From positions 87,608 to 151,607 of the forward strand of contig NMRA01000668.1 in the NCBI GenBank assembly GCA_002633005.1: 64,000 bases of DNA. The letters are read 5' to 3'. Below, piece by piece: positions 1-12,432 of the stretch. Under the pieces are notes generated by a model. That model did not search any database and was not told the origin of the DNA. It saw nothing but the letters and a program-made list of their open reading frames with translations. The DNA is from Phoronis australis (taxonomy: Eukaryota; Phoronida; Phoronidae). The stretch's first letter is position 1; every line of letters begins with the position of its first letter. The translations under genes were made by a program, and so were the position numbers.

Positions 1-650
1 CACGTATAACCTGAATGCAACCAAACGTGTGTTGAAGAACCCAAATAATGTCATTTTGTCTTACCTGCGTTCTCTTACATTCATATGAAAGCAATGGAAT
101 CAATTACATGAGAATATTTTGTTTAATATAAAAAATTAAATTAAAAGATACAATCTCCAAAAATAGCTGTTACCTTTTTTAAATTAATGTCTCGCTTTCG
201 TGTTATGCACACTTTTACTTGTTCATAGAAGTCATAAATGTATTATTTTGGGTAGTCTTGCATGCAAATGTGGAATTCAAAACAGCATTTTTTAGAACAA
301 AGCATGATGTATAGTATACTAATGTTCCATATGAATCTGCTGTATAACGTCTCTTTTCCGCGATCCTGTATTCATGTGTGGTGTACTTGTTCACTCCTGT
401 AAACCCTGAATGCTATGAATTATGGGATTGTTAGTGAATTGTGGGTAGTAGTAAAGATGGATGGAAACCATGTGGATGTGTTCTTTGTTGATCTGCCTCA
501 CGAGTCGATGGTTTTGGAGATATGGTGTTTCGAAGTTAGCCATATTTGTATATTTTCTAGGGTCTTACATAACTTCGAAATTCAACAACGACAACTAAAC
601 AGCAGCGAAATGCAGCTTTAATTGCTCGTTGTCCATTTGTCCTATGAGGA
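1..650. repeat. Duplicated segment, paired with 42700-43320
   Basis: Aligns in direct orientation with about 42700-43320, for example from GAACCCAAATAATG and through a stretch around 415-600 with only scattered substitutions. Both copies hold a short open frame starting MNYGIVSELWVVV (415-621 and 43086-43280). The differences between the two frames are mostly amino-acid changing, which argues against selection on a protein, so I do not call a gene. The 42700 copy lies just before duplication unit B, while this copy lies about 11 kb before unit A. The original duplication may therefore have been larger, with a later insertion here or deletion there. The left boundary may lie outside the window. 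Confidence 0.8.
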
Positions 651-651
651 A

Positions 652-3600
652 ACAATATTTATGGGGCCCGTCAAAAGTCCGTCAATGGCCGGAACCCTGA
701 ATTCAACCATTTCACAAAAATATTGGATTAAATAACAAAAAACAGCACGTGTTACCAAGGGTAAAAGAGTCTACATAGGTCAAAATACTAACGATAATAA
801 TGATGTTATATAATTTAAAATTGGGTGGCATTATATTCGAATGCGGGACTGATTGGTGCAAGTGCATGTTAAGCACTGACAACAGACATTATAAGTCAAA
901 TCATCCGAACTTCACGTTGTGCTTCCTGTTTTTGCAAAATTTCCCATACAATCTAGTACGTTGGAAATCCGTACATGAAGCCAGGTAATTAATTTTACAT
1001 TAAAACACATGTTACGGTCTTTTTACTTGAAAAGGAAATTATTCTCAAGGACAGTACAATTACCTATTAACCAAAAACACGATATGATCATGTTTATAAT
1101 TAATTCATGAATTTTTTTAGGTATACATGCAGCATAGCTAATCATGTTTGAGGATAATGGACCAGAGGTTAAAGGAAAAATGAAATAAACAATATGAATG
1201 TTTTGGGAAGATGTGAAAAGCCTTTTGTGTCAAAGTTTCAACGAATTTCATTAAATTTTAAAACTGCTCCTACATATTTCTAAAAAGAAATATAGAAAGA
1301 GACTGTTACTGTTAGCTAATTTACATATCATAAAAAAGCAAGACCATGTCATGAATTTTTTTTGCAGAAAAATCTGTTTGCTTTTATAACACATTTATGG
1401 GGAAATTATAGTACTCGATTCGCCCACATTTGAATAGCTTCCAGAATATTTAAGCATGTGAACAGAAAATTCAATGGACTAGTTTCATTTAACGAGCTCA
1501 ACGCAACGCTATAGTGTTGGCACGGAGTAAGTCGTGCATACATGTATGCTGTCTGCTAACATATTTTAAACTCCTTTTCACATTTTATAATAAGTCAAAG
1601 TCGAATTTCATAGTACTGTAATGCCTCATGTCGGCGTAGCTAACAGTTAAATTGCCGAGAAATTGTTAATACTGAATGATCATTGTTTTTGTTTATAGAC
1701 TGAACTAACTTAAAATCCGTTCTATAATTTCTTTAACGAAAATGAAGAATGAATTGCATCTTTAAGTACGAATATTAATTATTATTTGTAACTAGTGCTT
1801 TATGTCCAACATGTGACTAGCAAACCGATTTACACTAGTTCGTTTTTCTTGATGCCATTGTAGGTTAATGTTTGTAGTAATATCTTGTGATATTTCAGTC
1901 AACTAATAAAAGGCTTTTGATGCGTCACAAATATATTGTGAGCGGGGCTTTTCATTGAGATAAGTAGTTTGGCATTTCACGTTAAGTTTTAAAGACGCAA
2001 GTTCAGTGGATTGGTTATTGCGAAAACAGTAATGATATTAATAAAGAGAGTGAGAACAGTTGCACAAAAAAAATTCGTGTATAATGTGTTTGAAAAAATA
2101 CTGAGTAGAAGCTTGGTCTGTAATTTGACAAATCTTCATAGAGATAATTTCTTAATTATTAAAACAACTATTACAACTTTGAATTTTTCCAGGGAACGCC
2201 GTTTGTAAACGATTTCTTAGTGATAATGGATGAGGGTTCGCTAATCGAAGAGAGCATACTAATTTGATGTGTGCGTCGACGTGGGATATAAAAGTGGATA
2301 TTGTTTTTATAATTTAATTTTCATAAGTAAGCGTAACTTTTAATTTGCGTTGCACAGATAGATTAATGGGGTCTCTCTTGTAAAATACAAGCTCAGAAAG
2401 GCTAACAATGTAATAATCCTTAATTAGACATTATTTTCGTTTCATTTTGGTTTAGTATCATGATAAGCATTTTAACGAAACTTTTTCAGTCAAAACCTAA
2501 GCTCAACTAATGCCTGTTTAACACAACTCCAAATATTTTCAAACATAATTAAATATGAATGTTTAGTTTAATTTTAATTTTGGTGCAGCACTGCCTAAAA
2601 TGGCTATCATAGTTGGCATCATATTCCTCATTCCTTAAGCGTACGCATTCAACTGCTGCACTATATAGTGAAGTTTATCCGGAAACCCAGCTGAGTATTA
2701 GAAACAGAAAAAATAATGAACAGGTAAATACAAACGAAGCAAAAACCCACGAAACGTTGATAAACTGGTGCTATCTTTCGACTGACAGAGATCATCCTAT
2801 ATTCTAAATTTGTGAATGTAAAGTAAAGTCTGTAAACACAGAAAATTAGGAAACCGTGTCGTGAATAGCATGATTCAAGTGTCATTGTATTTTGTAAAAG
2901 TAAAAACTACCCATGTTTTATGCAGTGTTCCATGAAATTCGACTTTTAAGCTCAGATAATTATGCAAATAGAATTTGAAACGGAACAACATGTAGAGAAT
3001 GGCAAAAGTATATAGACCCTGGTTTTAGCTTTATCAGTCACTTTAGGCCAACAGTGATGTTTCTAGAAAATTCCAAAGTGATTAACATAGAACTTCAGTC
3101 TCAAATATTATTAGAATGGGTGGTAAAATTCCTGCAAGTTTTGGAATTTGTTTGAATTGGTGAAAAGTTCTGAAACACTGTAAAAACTTTAAATGCCCAT
3201 TCATACAGAATCAGCAGTTACTACATAGTCGACAGCTATAAACACAATAAGTTATTTAATCAACGAACATACACGTAAGAGTTGCAGAACGTGACTGGGG
3301 AGTTCATTACAAGTCAAAGCTTTGCGGCACTGGCTGGAACATTGGACAAGTTTACGCCGAACGTTTTGTTTAAGTTTACGTGTGAACATGCAGTCTGGAT
3401 TGATATAGCGAACAAATCTACAAATCTACCATCGCACCAAAAGCTATTACGGCTGGGCTACATGTTATTGTCTCTTCTTTCTTCTTCAACTGGTCTTTCA
3501 CCTTGGCAATTTCCTTGTTAGAAAAACAATGAATATATAATGTGCCAGACAAGAACTGCAGTTAATAGAAAACTACCCTGGTGATACCCTCCCCCAATAA

Positions 3601-4094
3601 GCCATACTCTTGCAAAATTGCTTGTCTCATTCTTCTAAAAACATTGAATGTGTTTGTCGTTTATTGGCAAAGTCATAAATCTATCACCAGTACCATTTTG
3701 CAGCACTATTATGCCCAAATGCGTCCGTTCGGAACTGTGTTTACACGCCAAAGAGACATGGTTTTGGATATAGGCCCATGGGTTAAAACGCGCATTTTTC
3801 CGGCAATAGAAAACTATTTACCAAATTACCTGAAAATAAGCCAAGAAAATCTATAGAAACAGAAGCAAACGTAATAATTGCCTTCAGAAGGCACAGCGGT
3901 AAAAATAAGTGTGCCTATATGCGAATTAATGCACATGTATGGCCTATGCAAAGGACTTTACCTGGGTTTCTATGCAAATTTATGAGCTTGCGCCATTATT
4001 TGAGCCACTTTGGTAAAATAGGCCGCCAAAAAGGGCCATATTTCGGATATGGGCCGTCATACCTTAAGACGCGGAAATACTGTAAATATGTACA
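652..4094. other. Gene-free AT-rich stretch
   Basis: Only short chance reading frames are present, most beginning at TTG or GTG, which animals rarely use. I see no recognisable protein motif, tRNA or clear terminal inverted repeat here. Confidence 0.5.
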
Positions 4095-4780
4095 CAAAAC
4101 GTACCGAGAGTGGCTTTGATGAAGTAATATCCCACGAGACATTATTCCACGTATCGACCGAGACCGAATGTATTTATCCCACATGCATCAAATTCCTAAT
4201 ATGTTCTTTCATTTCTTCGCATGAATTTTCAAATACTTCTCTCGAAACTGTTCACGTGGCGGATCACATCCTACATGTATATGTATGTACTTGCGCGTTA
4301 GGTTTCAAGTTTTCTCAAGTAAAAGAAAGTTTTAAATGTAACAATTTATTACTTCCAAATAGATTATCAAGATGAAAGCAACGGTAACTGTGCATTGAAC
4401 TTGTAACAACTCTTGAAAGTAGTTAAATAACAACAATATTTCATATTGTAGTTACCGAGGAATCGGCGCCTGAGATGCAGACGACAACTTATTTAGCAAT
4501 TGAAAACTGAGACAGAACAGTCATATAATTAACGGTCCTGTTCCTGATGTTACTCACACTGTTGCAGTTGCATTACCTTAAACTATTTTCCGAAAGTTTG
4601 ATGATCGAGCCGGCTATCGACGTCGAGTCGACATTGACCTACATGTACCTGTTGAACTTTCCACGTCAGGGGTCACTGTTGAAGTAGTGCGGATAACATT
4701 ATTACATAGCCGTATTCCCTCGACTTATTCAGCGCGTGTCAGGTATCGAGTCTATATAGCTTGAACTATTTTTAAGACGC
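4095..4780. repeat. Dispersed repeat, paired with 35010-35720
   Basis: Begins with ACACAAAACGTACCGAGAGT and aligns in direct orientation with the segment from 35010. Shared landmarks are GAAGTAATATCCCAC, GCGTTAGGTT, GGAATCGGCGCCTGAG and GACGTCGAGTCGACATTGAC. Substitutions and small indels are scattered along the length. The copies are interrupted in every frame, so this is a non-coding repeat or a decayed element of unknown class. The second copy carries an extra 21-bp inverted repeat that is absent here. Confidence 0.8.
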
Positions 4781-4789
4781 GAATTTACG

Positions 4790-6660
4790 CGAACGTTCTG
4801 CTACTTGTATTACCGGAAAGAGGGTAGGTTGAGCAAACGATCAGAAGAGGCCGTGAGGACTATAATTTATTTTATTTGAAAATGAATAAACTTCCTCATC
4901 CAACAGCAATCGAGTGATGGCAGGATGTGGTGTGCAAATCGAAATCAGCTGACTGGTGAATCAATGCGTTTCTGGTTCTGGCTGTGTTGCAGTGATGTCC
5001 AAATGAACTCGCCAGATTCTAAGATATTACAGAAAAGAATACACTGTACAATGTAACTTGGAAATAAATTAACAAATCTCGTATTATTTTCATTAACTAT
5101 TCACTCTTCCTCAATCAATCTAGCAAAAACGATGACCCATGAACTTTGGAATGATTAAAACATTTTGAATTGTTTTATAAGTTATTTATGTTTGTAACGT
5201 CAACCTCAAAATGAACGTTATGGGTGAAATTGAGCGGACTGGGGGTGCGGTGCCCCCTCGTGGCACGATAAATAGCAAGTACGAAACGTCACCGTCAGGG
5301 CTACTATGAGACTTTGAAAATTGCGGTTGTCACCTACACTCAAGCTTTACTACAACTGCCTCTGAATGTTTGGCCTTTGACAAGAAGTCGTATAAAAACT
5401 TAAAACCATGAAACCATAAATGCGTCATAATGTCATGAAAGACGACGAATTACACAAAATCAAGAAAACCTTTTAACATTGAGGCATCGTTTTTGTTTAT
5501 AGTGCACTCACTAAAAAGATGATAGTATGAGCTTTCTGGCATGTCGGCTCTTCAGAAGCTACAAAGTAAAGAACATGCATTGGACAGCATTAGCAAAGTT
5601 AAACCTTCCCAAGCATCTCTCTGGTGTTGAATGAGTAATGTCCGTCTTAAGGACAAGGTAATGGGACACCTTCGTAATATATTACATCCGCAAGCGGAAG
5701 GTTCCTGTTTTACCAAACGCACTTTTCATAACTAATGACTTGAAACTAGAGGCATTTCAAATTCCTGCGTTCACGAGTCTTTTAAAATTATAATAATATG
5801 ACGCTTGTTCAAGCATCACCTTCATGAGAAAACGTACGTGACATTTTTATTGATTCCATACCTAAAACCGTTGCAAGCTGAAAATTAAGAAATGAATTGT
5901 TGCTCTCATCACATTTATAAATGCAAATGATTCACAAATTACCATTTTGAAGCCTTGTATAATTAATCCGTAACCAACAGCACAAAGTATGGAGATCCAT
6001 TGTACACATTCGGGTCGACACCATATGCTGACTGGCAAAATCACAGCAAATCCAATCAACTGGCAATGGAAAGTATATGTTTATGAGCAATGAAAAAAAC
6101 TCCAGTCGATAAAACATTTACTTCGTTTATCGTTTGTATGAAAACTTGGAATTTTTGTAGAATACGAACTGGAAGAGGTGACGACCAAAAATAACTCCAC
6201 TGCATACTTATCCATCATTCACCAAAACATTCTGCTATATTCACGGTATTACTTTAATGAAAACAACATGACACGTGTCATGTACAGAGACCACATGTGT
6301 ATTCATAAACTATGTTAGCTGTATCTTTTGACAACCAACACATCGTTTGAAGATCTGGGATGGTTCACGTGAAACATGTCACGATTAAAAACGGTAGTTT
6401 TATTTATTTTTTAAAGTTTTTTAAGTGTATTTGCATAAACTGATATTAACAATGGTATACAGTAGAAAAGTAAACGAACACAAACACATTCACTCTCACA
6501 TTCACACATTCCAGCTCTGCTTGAATTTATACTGAATGTATAAAGGGGATTCAAAAAATCCCAGCAAGTCAGGGGGTAATTCTCTAGATTTCATACTTTT
6601 CCATGTCTTGACAATGTCAAATAAAATTGGGCGAAACCTCTGAAGTACAGGAGTACATGA
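4790..6660. other. Gene-free stretch
   Basis: No coding exon, RNA gene or element end could be recognised. The frames at 5862-6117 are short, overlap on one strand and have no known motif. Confidence 0.45.
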
Positions 6661-6668
6661 AGGCTTCG

Positions 6669-6672
<4 letters not shown>

Positions 6673-6716
<44 letters not shown>

Positions 6717-6730
6717 CATAATATATATAT
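6673..6730. repeat. (TA)n microsatellite
   Basis: A run of about 19 TA dinucleotides, followed after a short interruption by a second short TA run. It sits immediately beyond the 3' end (minus sense) of the LINE coding relic. It may have grown from the element's simple 3' tail; that origin is inference. Confidence 0.9.
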
Positions 6731-7929
6731 CATTAATCGGACTATCTGAAATTTTCATTGCCTTGGCAAGAGCAATGTGCTTGTTCCAATTGCTAAATTT
6801 GTATCTTTCCTTTAAAAACTCCCATGATAATAATTTATTTTCGAAATCTATTAAGTCTTGAACAACAGCAATTCCAGCATTGTAATAGTTGATGTAGAAC
6901 ACAGTTTTTCCATTTATCAAATTATTTTTGTTATTTTAAACAACCTGATTTTTAAAACCAATATTCTTATGTAAGTAGTTTGTTATTTGCTCCCAGGACC
7001 ATAACATATCAGAGTACAATAGGTTAAAAATTTCTATCAGCAAATTTTTATAGCATAATTAGATTTTAAGATTAAACAACTTCCATATTTTCTATAAACA
7101 TATTTAGGGAATATCTCCTATTCTTTATTTTTCCTTCTAAAAAACGTTTATTCTATTTAATTAACAAGGACTTATACAAAATGTTCACATCTGGAACAGC
7201 TAAGCCCCCTCTTTCGCTACTATTTACAGCAATATCTCTTCTAACCCTTGGGGGTTTATTTTTCCATATGAAACCCTGGACAATATTATTTATCTCCCTT
7301 CGTTTGTTAGGAGGCATACCTAATGTATTCATAACATAAATTATTTTGGACATAGCAAAAATTTTGATCACCTCAATTCTTACTAGTAAGGAAATATTGC
7401 GGCTTTTGCTAATATCTAATGTTTTTTTGAAAATTTTTAATTTTGTCATCATAATTACGTGCATTGTTTCTTTCCTTATTGTGTCCAAAATATTCGCCCA
7501 AACATTTGACTGGCTTTCCAGACCGTTTAAATTTACACAAAATTTTACTGGATTCCTTATCCTTGCCAAGATGGAGGCCTTCACATTCATTTGGATATAA
7601 CTTTAATCAGGAGACGTCCCCAAAACTTTGAAGGACGTCTAATAATTTGGAGCCCGATGTCTTGTCTTGAAGAAATATTGTTGTATCATCAGCATACTGC
7701 AATACCTCTGATTAAATGTTTTTTTCTAATATAATTCGCCATTGTTATAGAGAATGTTAACCCATTTTTTAAAATTGGGGCCAAAATTGAAGGCATGCAA
7801 AACCTTATGAATAAATTTCCATTCAATTGTGTCATACGCTTTTTTGAAGTCTAAAAATAGGATGTGGCCTTGAACTTCATTTAAGTTTGTATATGCATTA
7901 ACATCTTCAATTATTCTTATACTGTAACC
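6720..7929 (-). mobile_element. Truncated L1/Tx1-like LINE, ORF2 reverse transcriptase relic
   Basis: Read on the minus strand this is the 3' part of a non-LTR retrotransposon ORF2. Near 7840 the frame reads LFLDFKKAYDTIEWKF, the reverse transcriptase palm motif. The catalytic YADD lies at 7685-7696, inside VLQYADDTTIFL. A 145-aa frame (7153-7590) then carries FIWKNKPPRVRR and GGLAVPD, the conserved block after the RT domain in L1/Tx1-like elements. A further frame up to 6920 reads NGKTVFYINYYNAGI and QDLIDFENKLLSWEF, the usual C-terminal region. Between the palm motif and YADD about 50 expected residues, including the usual RGVRQGCPLS-type block, are missing, and several stops and shifts occur. 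The copy is 5'-truncated and dead. Its 5' end abuts an ambiguous base at 7930. Confidence 0.9.
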
Positions 7930-7930
7930 N

Positions 7931-8170
7931 GTAATTACGAGCGTAATTTTACGGCGAAAATTTTCACCATTTAATTTACGAGCGTAATTTTACGGCGACA
8001 CTCCTGCAATTCAAATTACGCTCGTAATTACGAGCGTAATTTTACGGCGACATTCCTGCAATTTAAATTACGCTCGTAATTTTACGGCGACACTTTCCCC
8101 TCAACGGCCCACCATAGTAATGTACATAATTACGCTCGTATTTTTCCGGCGACACTTTCCCCCCAACGCC
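7931..8170. repeat. Short tandem/inverted repeat with core GTAATTTTACGGCGACA
   Basis: About five copies of a core (GTAATTTTACGGCGA, twice followed by CACTTTCCCC) occur in 240 bp. They are joined by ACGAGCGTAATT and its reverse complement AATTACGCTCGT, so short palindromes such as ATTACGCTCGTAATTACGAG form between units. Copies 3 and 4 are closest to each other. The array follows a single ambiguous base (7930), so the assembly here may be collapsed or wrong. I do not recognise the family. Confidence 0.75.
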
Positions 8171-8835
8171 CATCATAATTTACAGCCACCTGTAACTATG
8201 AGTAAAAACCACCAGCAAAATTCTAAGCCAACATGGGGACTAGTTACCCCTTCCAACTCCAAAATGGAACCTGGGTCATCCTGTCTTCAAAAATACCCGA
8301 ACGCATAGTCTCATTTTTCGATTCATTAATGTGGGCTTACAAGTTTGATTTGGCAGTATGTTGGCCTTAGAATGAATTTCAAACTGAATTTTTCCCTACC
8401 AATGTCCTTCGTATCATCTTGCAAGGTGTCAGAGCTGTTGCGCACCCTTGGCCTTGTGGATCACCTGCTTCATCGCCTGAATTTAAGGTTTGTGTCTATA
8501 AAGAACTTTTCCATCACCAAAACAATTTTTGTCATTTAGACCACGTGTTATTAATAAAACATTTGTCACAAATTATTTAGTTGATAAAAATGAATATGAA
8601 TTCAGGGCTTGAAATGAGTGGCACTTTACTATTACCGGAGACAGTCTCTACAGGTAAACTTATTGTGGCACATCCTTTATATTCACGTGACTTTGTCGTG
8701 AAGACCAGTTGTCATGTGTTTCCAGAACCAACAACAATTTCTTGTCTGAACAAGGAAAAAGGTGAGACCAATCTTCCACCGGTAAGTAACCGAAATCAAG
8801 AGTTAGAGTATGTCAGTGGTAAGTGCAGAAACTAA
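8171..8835. other. No confirmed gene; weak exon-like stretches
   Basis: A plus-strand frame at 8581-8835 reads through a good donor-like site (CCACCG/GTAAGT near 8783), and another at 8345-8539 passes a CTGAATTTAAG/GTTTGT site. Neither has a convincing acceptor tract or a recognised motif. I leave them as weak exon candidates. Confidence 0.2.
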
Positions 8836-9400
8836 TGGGTTTTGTTCTTAATAAAGCAGGTGATGAAGAGCAGACATTTGTTCAAATTCCAAAAAGGCGT
8901 TGTACAATGCAAGAGAACAACAAGCCCATTACATACCAAATCGAGTCTATACAAGTACAGTGTATCACCAATAAATTCAAAACACCCAATCACATACTGT
9001 AAGACATGACTTGCTCAACCTTTAAAACTGTTAATGCCCATACTGCACTGCCTAAGGCTACATGTACACCTCTTTGCAGGTCTCATTCATAGTACTTAGT
9101 GTTGTACAAACGATAATGACCTGCATTCTGAGACACAGATGTCTCGAACAAAAAAACTGGCATCAAACTGGTTGCCCTCTTCCCTTCAGGATTTTGTGTA
9201 ACCCCGCTTCGCGCAAGAAACTTTTGTTCATCTTTTGCTAATTACACTCGGTTTCAGTCACACCATGATTGATACTGCACGTGCTAGACTCCACGACTCA
9301 AACATCTGTCCATTTTACAACAAGCACTATCAAATTCGATGTGATTACTCAAGTATCGGTTTCTTCAAACTCCATGGGTAATCAGCAGGCTGTTTGAAAG
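8836..9400. repeat. Local direct duplication, copy 1 (pair 10400-11010)
   Basis: Starts with GGGTTTTGTTCTTAATA and runs to about 9400. The second copy starts near 10400. Shared landmarks include CAAAACACCCAATCACA and ACTGCACGTGCTAGACTCC. The two copies are about 1.56 kb apart and differ by many substitutions and small indels. Neither keeps a shared open frame, so the content is taken as non-coding. Confidence 0.85.
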
Positions 9401-10399
9401 CAATCCTACAGATTTCTTAAGTAGATTTCACAGAGTTACAAAAGATCCGCCATCGCTTGGTTCCAGCTTAAATACTGGGCAACTTTTCCGGCTCATGTTG
9501 CTGTATTGCACGCATTATGATACTTGACAAAATGACTATGCGGTCCAGCCCAGGTTGTGTTTCCAAGGTTTACTATGTGGTGATTAACTTATCCTAGTTT
9601 GATTCAGTGCTTATAGGGAGATTGGTATATTATATTCACCTAACCTTGTCGAGAGCTTAACGAGTTGTCATATCTTTGCAGAGCCATAAATAATTTCTTA
9701 TCTTCTACCGCTAAGTAACTGAAAAAAATTGGAACATGCCACTGCTAAGTGCAGAAGAGGTTTCTCAGCACCCGCCACGTGGCGACATTCACCGCTGGTG
9801 ATGCCCACCACCCGGTGAGCATGGACACACCACGTTGAAAACAATACCCTCGTAGCTGAAAAAACCAACATTTTTGTTGCAGTTTAAACATGACCTCAAA
9901 ATGATTGAGGTTGTTGCCTTCAACGGCATTCTTGTTGATGTCAGCATTGCTGCAAATAACGTTTGTTTATGGAAAAAATGGTGATTCATTTAATGACCAT
10001 TTCAGTGTGCATAGTATTCATCATTACATGCATCGTATCATTAATCATACATGTACTAAACAAATGTGTTTTAGTGCACGTTCACGGAACGCTAATGTTA
10101 CTGCTGCTTGAGTGTTTTTGTTTGTTCCTGGTGAAGCGGTGACGATCCTTTAAAATTATGACAAAACAGAAGTCTGAGCAGAACACGGATATCATTTATC
10201 AATTACTTCTATAGGATACACATTTATGCCAAAGTGAACTTGCCCCTCAAAGTGAGACGTAATGACCAGAAAAGCTGTCAAATCAATTAAATTTTAGATC
10301 CTGCATTATCTGGTCAACACTGACGTCTGGTAACAGCCGACATCTAAGGATGATTCGTGGAAAGCCTCATTAAGATCTTCACCTTGAAAAATGTAAGCT
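9401..10399. other. Spacer between the two local repeat copies
   Basis: No recognisable gene. Overlapping short frames on both strands around 9789-10111 have no known motif and look like chance. Confidence 0.4.
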
Positions 10400-11010
10400 A
10401 AGGGTTTTGTTCTTAATATACCAGACGATGAAGAGCAGTGACGCATGTTCAAATTCCTAAATGGCGTTGTATAATGCAAGAGAACAGCAAGCCAATTACA
10501 TACCCAATCGAGAGTATACATGTACCACCAACAAAGTCAAAACACCCAATCACACACTGTAAGATATAACTTGTTCACAGTTTAAAATTGTTAATGCTCA
10601 TACCGTTCTGCTTAAGGCTACATGTACACGACTTTGCACTTAAGGAGGTCCCATTCATGTTACTTGTCTTACTCTTGTACAAACTATAATGACCGCTCAC
10701 AGGATCGAGCATAATGAGACATAGATGTGTCGTATGAAAAAGCAGGCCTCAAACTGACTGCCCTCTTCCCAGCAGGATTCTCTGTGAGCTCGCTTCGTGC
10801 AAGAAACGTTTGGCTATCTCTTCCTGATTACACTCAGTTTCAGTCACAGTATGATTGATACTGCACGTGCTAGACTCCACGACTCGAACATCTGTCCATT
10901 TTACAATGAGCACTATCAAATTCGATGTGCTTACTCATGTATTGGGTTCTTCAAACTCCTTGGGAATTCGGCAGGTTGTTTGGACAATACAGGGAGCAAT
11001 TTCATCATCA
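10400..11010. repeat. Local direct duplication, copy 2 (pair 8836-9400)
   Basis: See the partner at 8836-9400. This copy contains an open frame at 10797-11027 that is broken in the partner by substitutions, which again argues that the unit is not coding. Confidence 0.85.
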
Positions 11011-11020
11011 AAGTCGTCAA

Positions 11021-11040
11021 GAATTGAATTGAATTGAATT
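11021..11040. repeat. (GAATT)4 microsatellite
   Basis: Four exact tandem copies of GAATT. Confidence 0.9.
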
Positions 11041-12084
11041 ATCTAGCTAAAGAATCTTCTTTTCTTCGAATCAGTACATGTACCACTAACGTATTATGCT
11101 GGGTGACATTCATTTGCTTTGATCGAACGGGTTTTAATCAGGAAAAAGAAAATAAAAGGAAAAAACATGCATTAGATGGAAGTCAACATTCTAATGACAT
11201 GTAAGTATCAGCGTGTATGCATCAAAGGTTCTTATGCGGTTTCAAAGCCCTTTCAAATGCACGTTTCACTTTCCATGTTGTAAAAAACAACTGGTGCATC
11301 AACTTGTAACTTCAGGTTTTAGGCAGGCTGAGAGATAGGCACCACGGAGACAAGTCCGTGGACATTTTTACTTTTATTTCCTTTGATTTTTTATATTTAG
11401 GAACCGAATCGGATTCCACATGCGCCAATGGCGAAAACAGTGAACAATCTAGCGGTTAATATGTAGATTGTTTATTTCAAATGATGAGCGTGGTTCGGGA
11501 CATCGTGATTACCTGTGAACTACCCCTCAACTCGGACGGGAAGCAAAGCATATAATTTGTTTGGGGAAGAAGCTTAGAAACAAAAATATGTCAACAATTT
11601 TAAAAAACACGTTATTTGAATCACGTCTTTAAACAAAGATCACACTATATACACTGAAAAATGTCAAATTTATAAAACCTACATGTACATGTGCATTTTA
11701 GATACATGTATTAACTGCTGGCGAAAATAGCCCCATTGCCGACACTATTTTGTCTTAAACGCTTGCATTTTGCCATTAAAATTGTTAAAAAATTCTCCAC
11801 TGGTGCACAACTACTATGCGTGATCAACTTGTTACAAAGAATTAAATAGGATGCGTGTTTTTCTTTGGAACTCATTTCCTCGCCGTAACATCACCATAGA
11901 CTGTTTTGAAGTTTTCATTGAGAGATCTAGGTATTTGAAAGCCAGATATACAATTTACTCGAATTACAAGTCACATTATACATTAAATTTTTTAATAGTA
12001 TTGCTCCCAAGTGTGTTGTTACCTTTATTTTTAAGGCTGAGGGTGGACGATAGAGTTAAAAATATTTGACAGAAAATTGTGGAT

Positions 12085-12432
12085 TGCTAGATACTATTCT
12101 GCCAAGTGATGTCGTTCTTTCTGACCGAGGCTTTGACGTTCATGAGTTGGTGGGCATGCGAGGGGGGCGACTTGACGAAGTGGAAAGCAGTTAATTATCT
12201 GCATTAGAAATAAATTGAGCAGACTCGTTGTACATTGTATCGCTTCAGTAAGCATTCAAGATGAAAAAGGTATTGATGCGGTGAGACTGAAATATACCAT
12301 GTTGCAGTCTATGATACCGATAACTCTTATGAAGCGTAATAAAGTTACTGGGTTAAGCACTTTGGATAAGGCAGAGAAACTGGCTTGAGCGTTGATTAAC
12401 CCTTGTTGACCAATTCTGCCATATGATCGGAT
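12085..12432 (+). pseudogene. DDE transposase relic (ISL2EU/IS4EU-like, DDE_Tnp_4 type)
   Basis: A plus-strand frame near 12093-12195 reads [25 protein letters not shown] (12123-12137) matches the second catalytic Asp block (ADRGF) of ISL2EU-type transposases. About 90 bases on, after stops, come KYTMLQSMIPITL and STLDKAEKL, then ALINPC and PILPYD, in the order of the C-terminal part of the same family. Stops and a shortened middle show it is dead, and the N-terminal half is missing. It lies within duplication unit A; I do not find it in unit B. The family name comes from motif memory and not from a search. Confidence 0.65.

Noticed and set aside
415-621. 68-aa frame shared with 43086-43280 as a gene
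   Set aside because: Differences between the copies are mostly amino-acid changing and the frames diverge at the C-terminus; no motif.
7346-7600. 84-aa plus-strand frame
   Set aside because: It is the antisense shadow of the LINE reverse transcriptase region.
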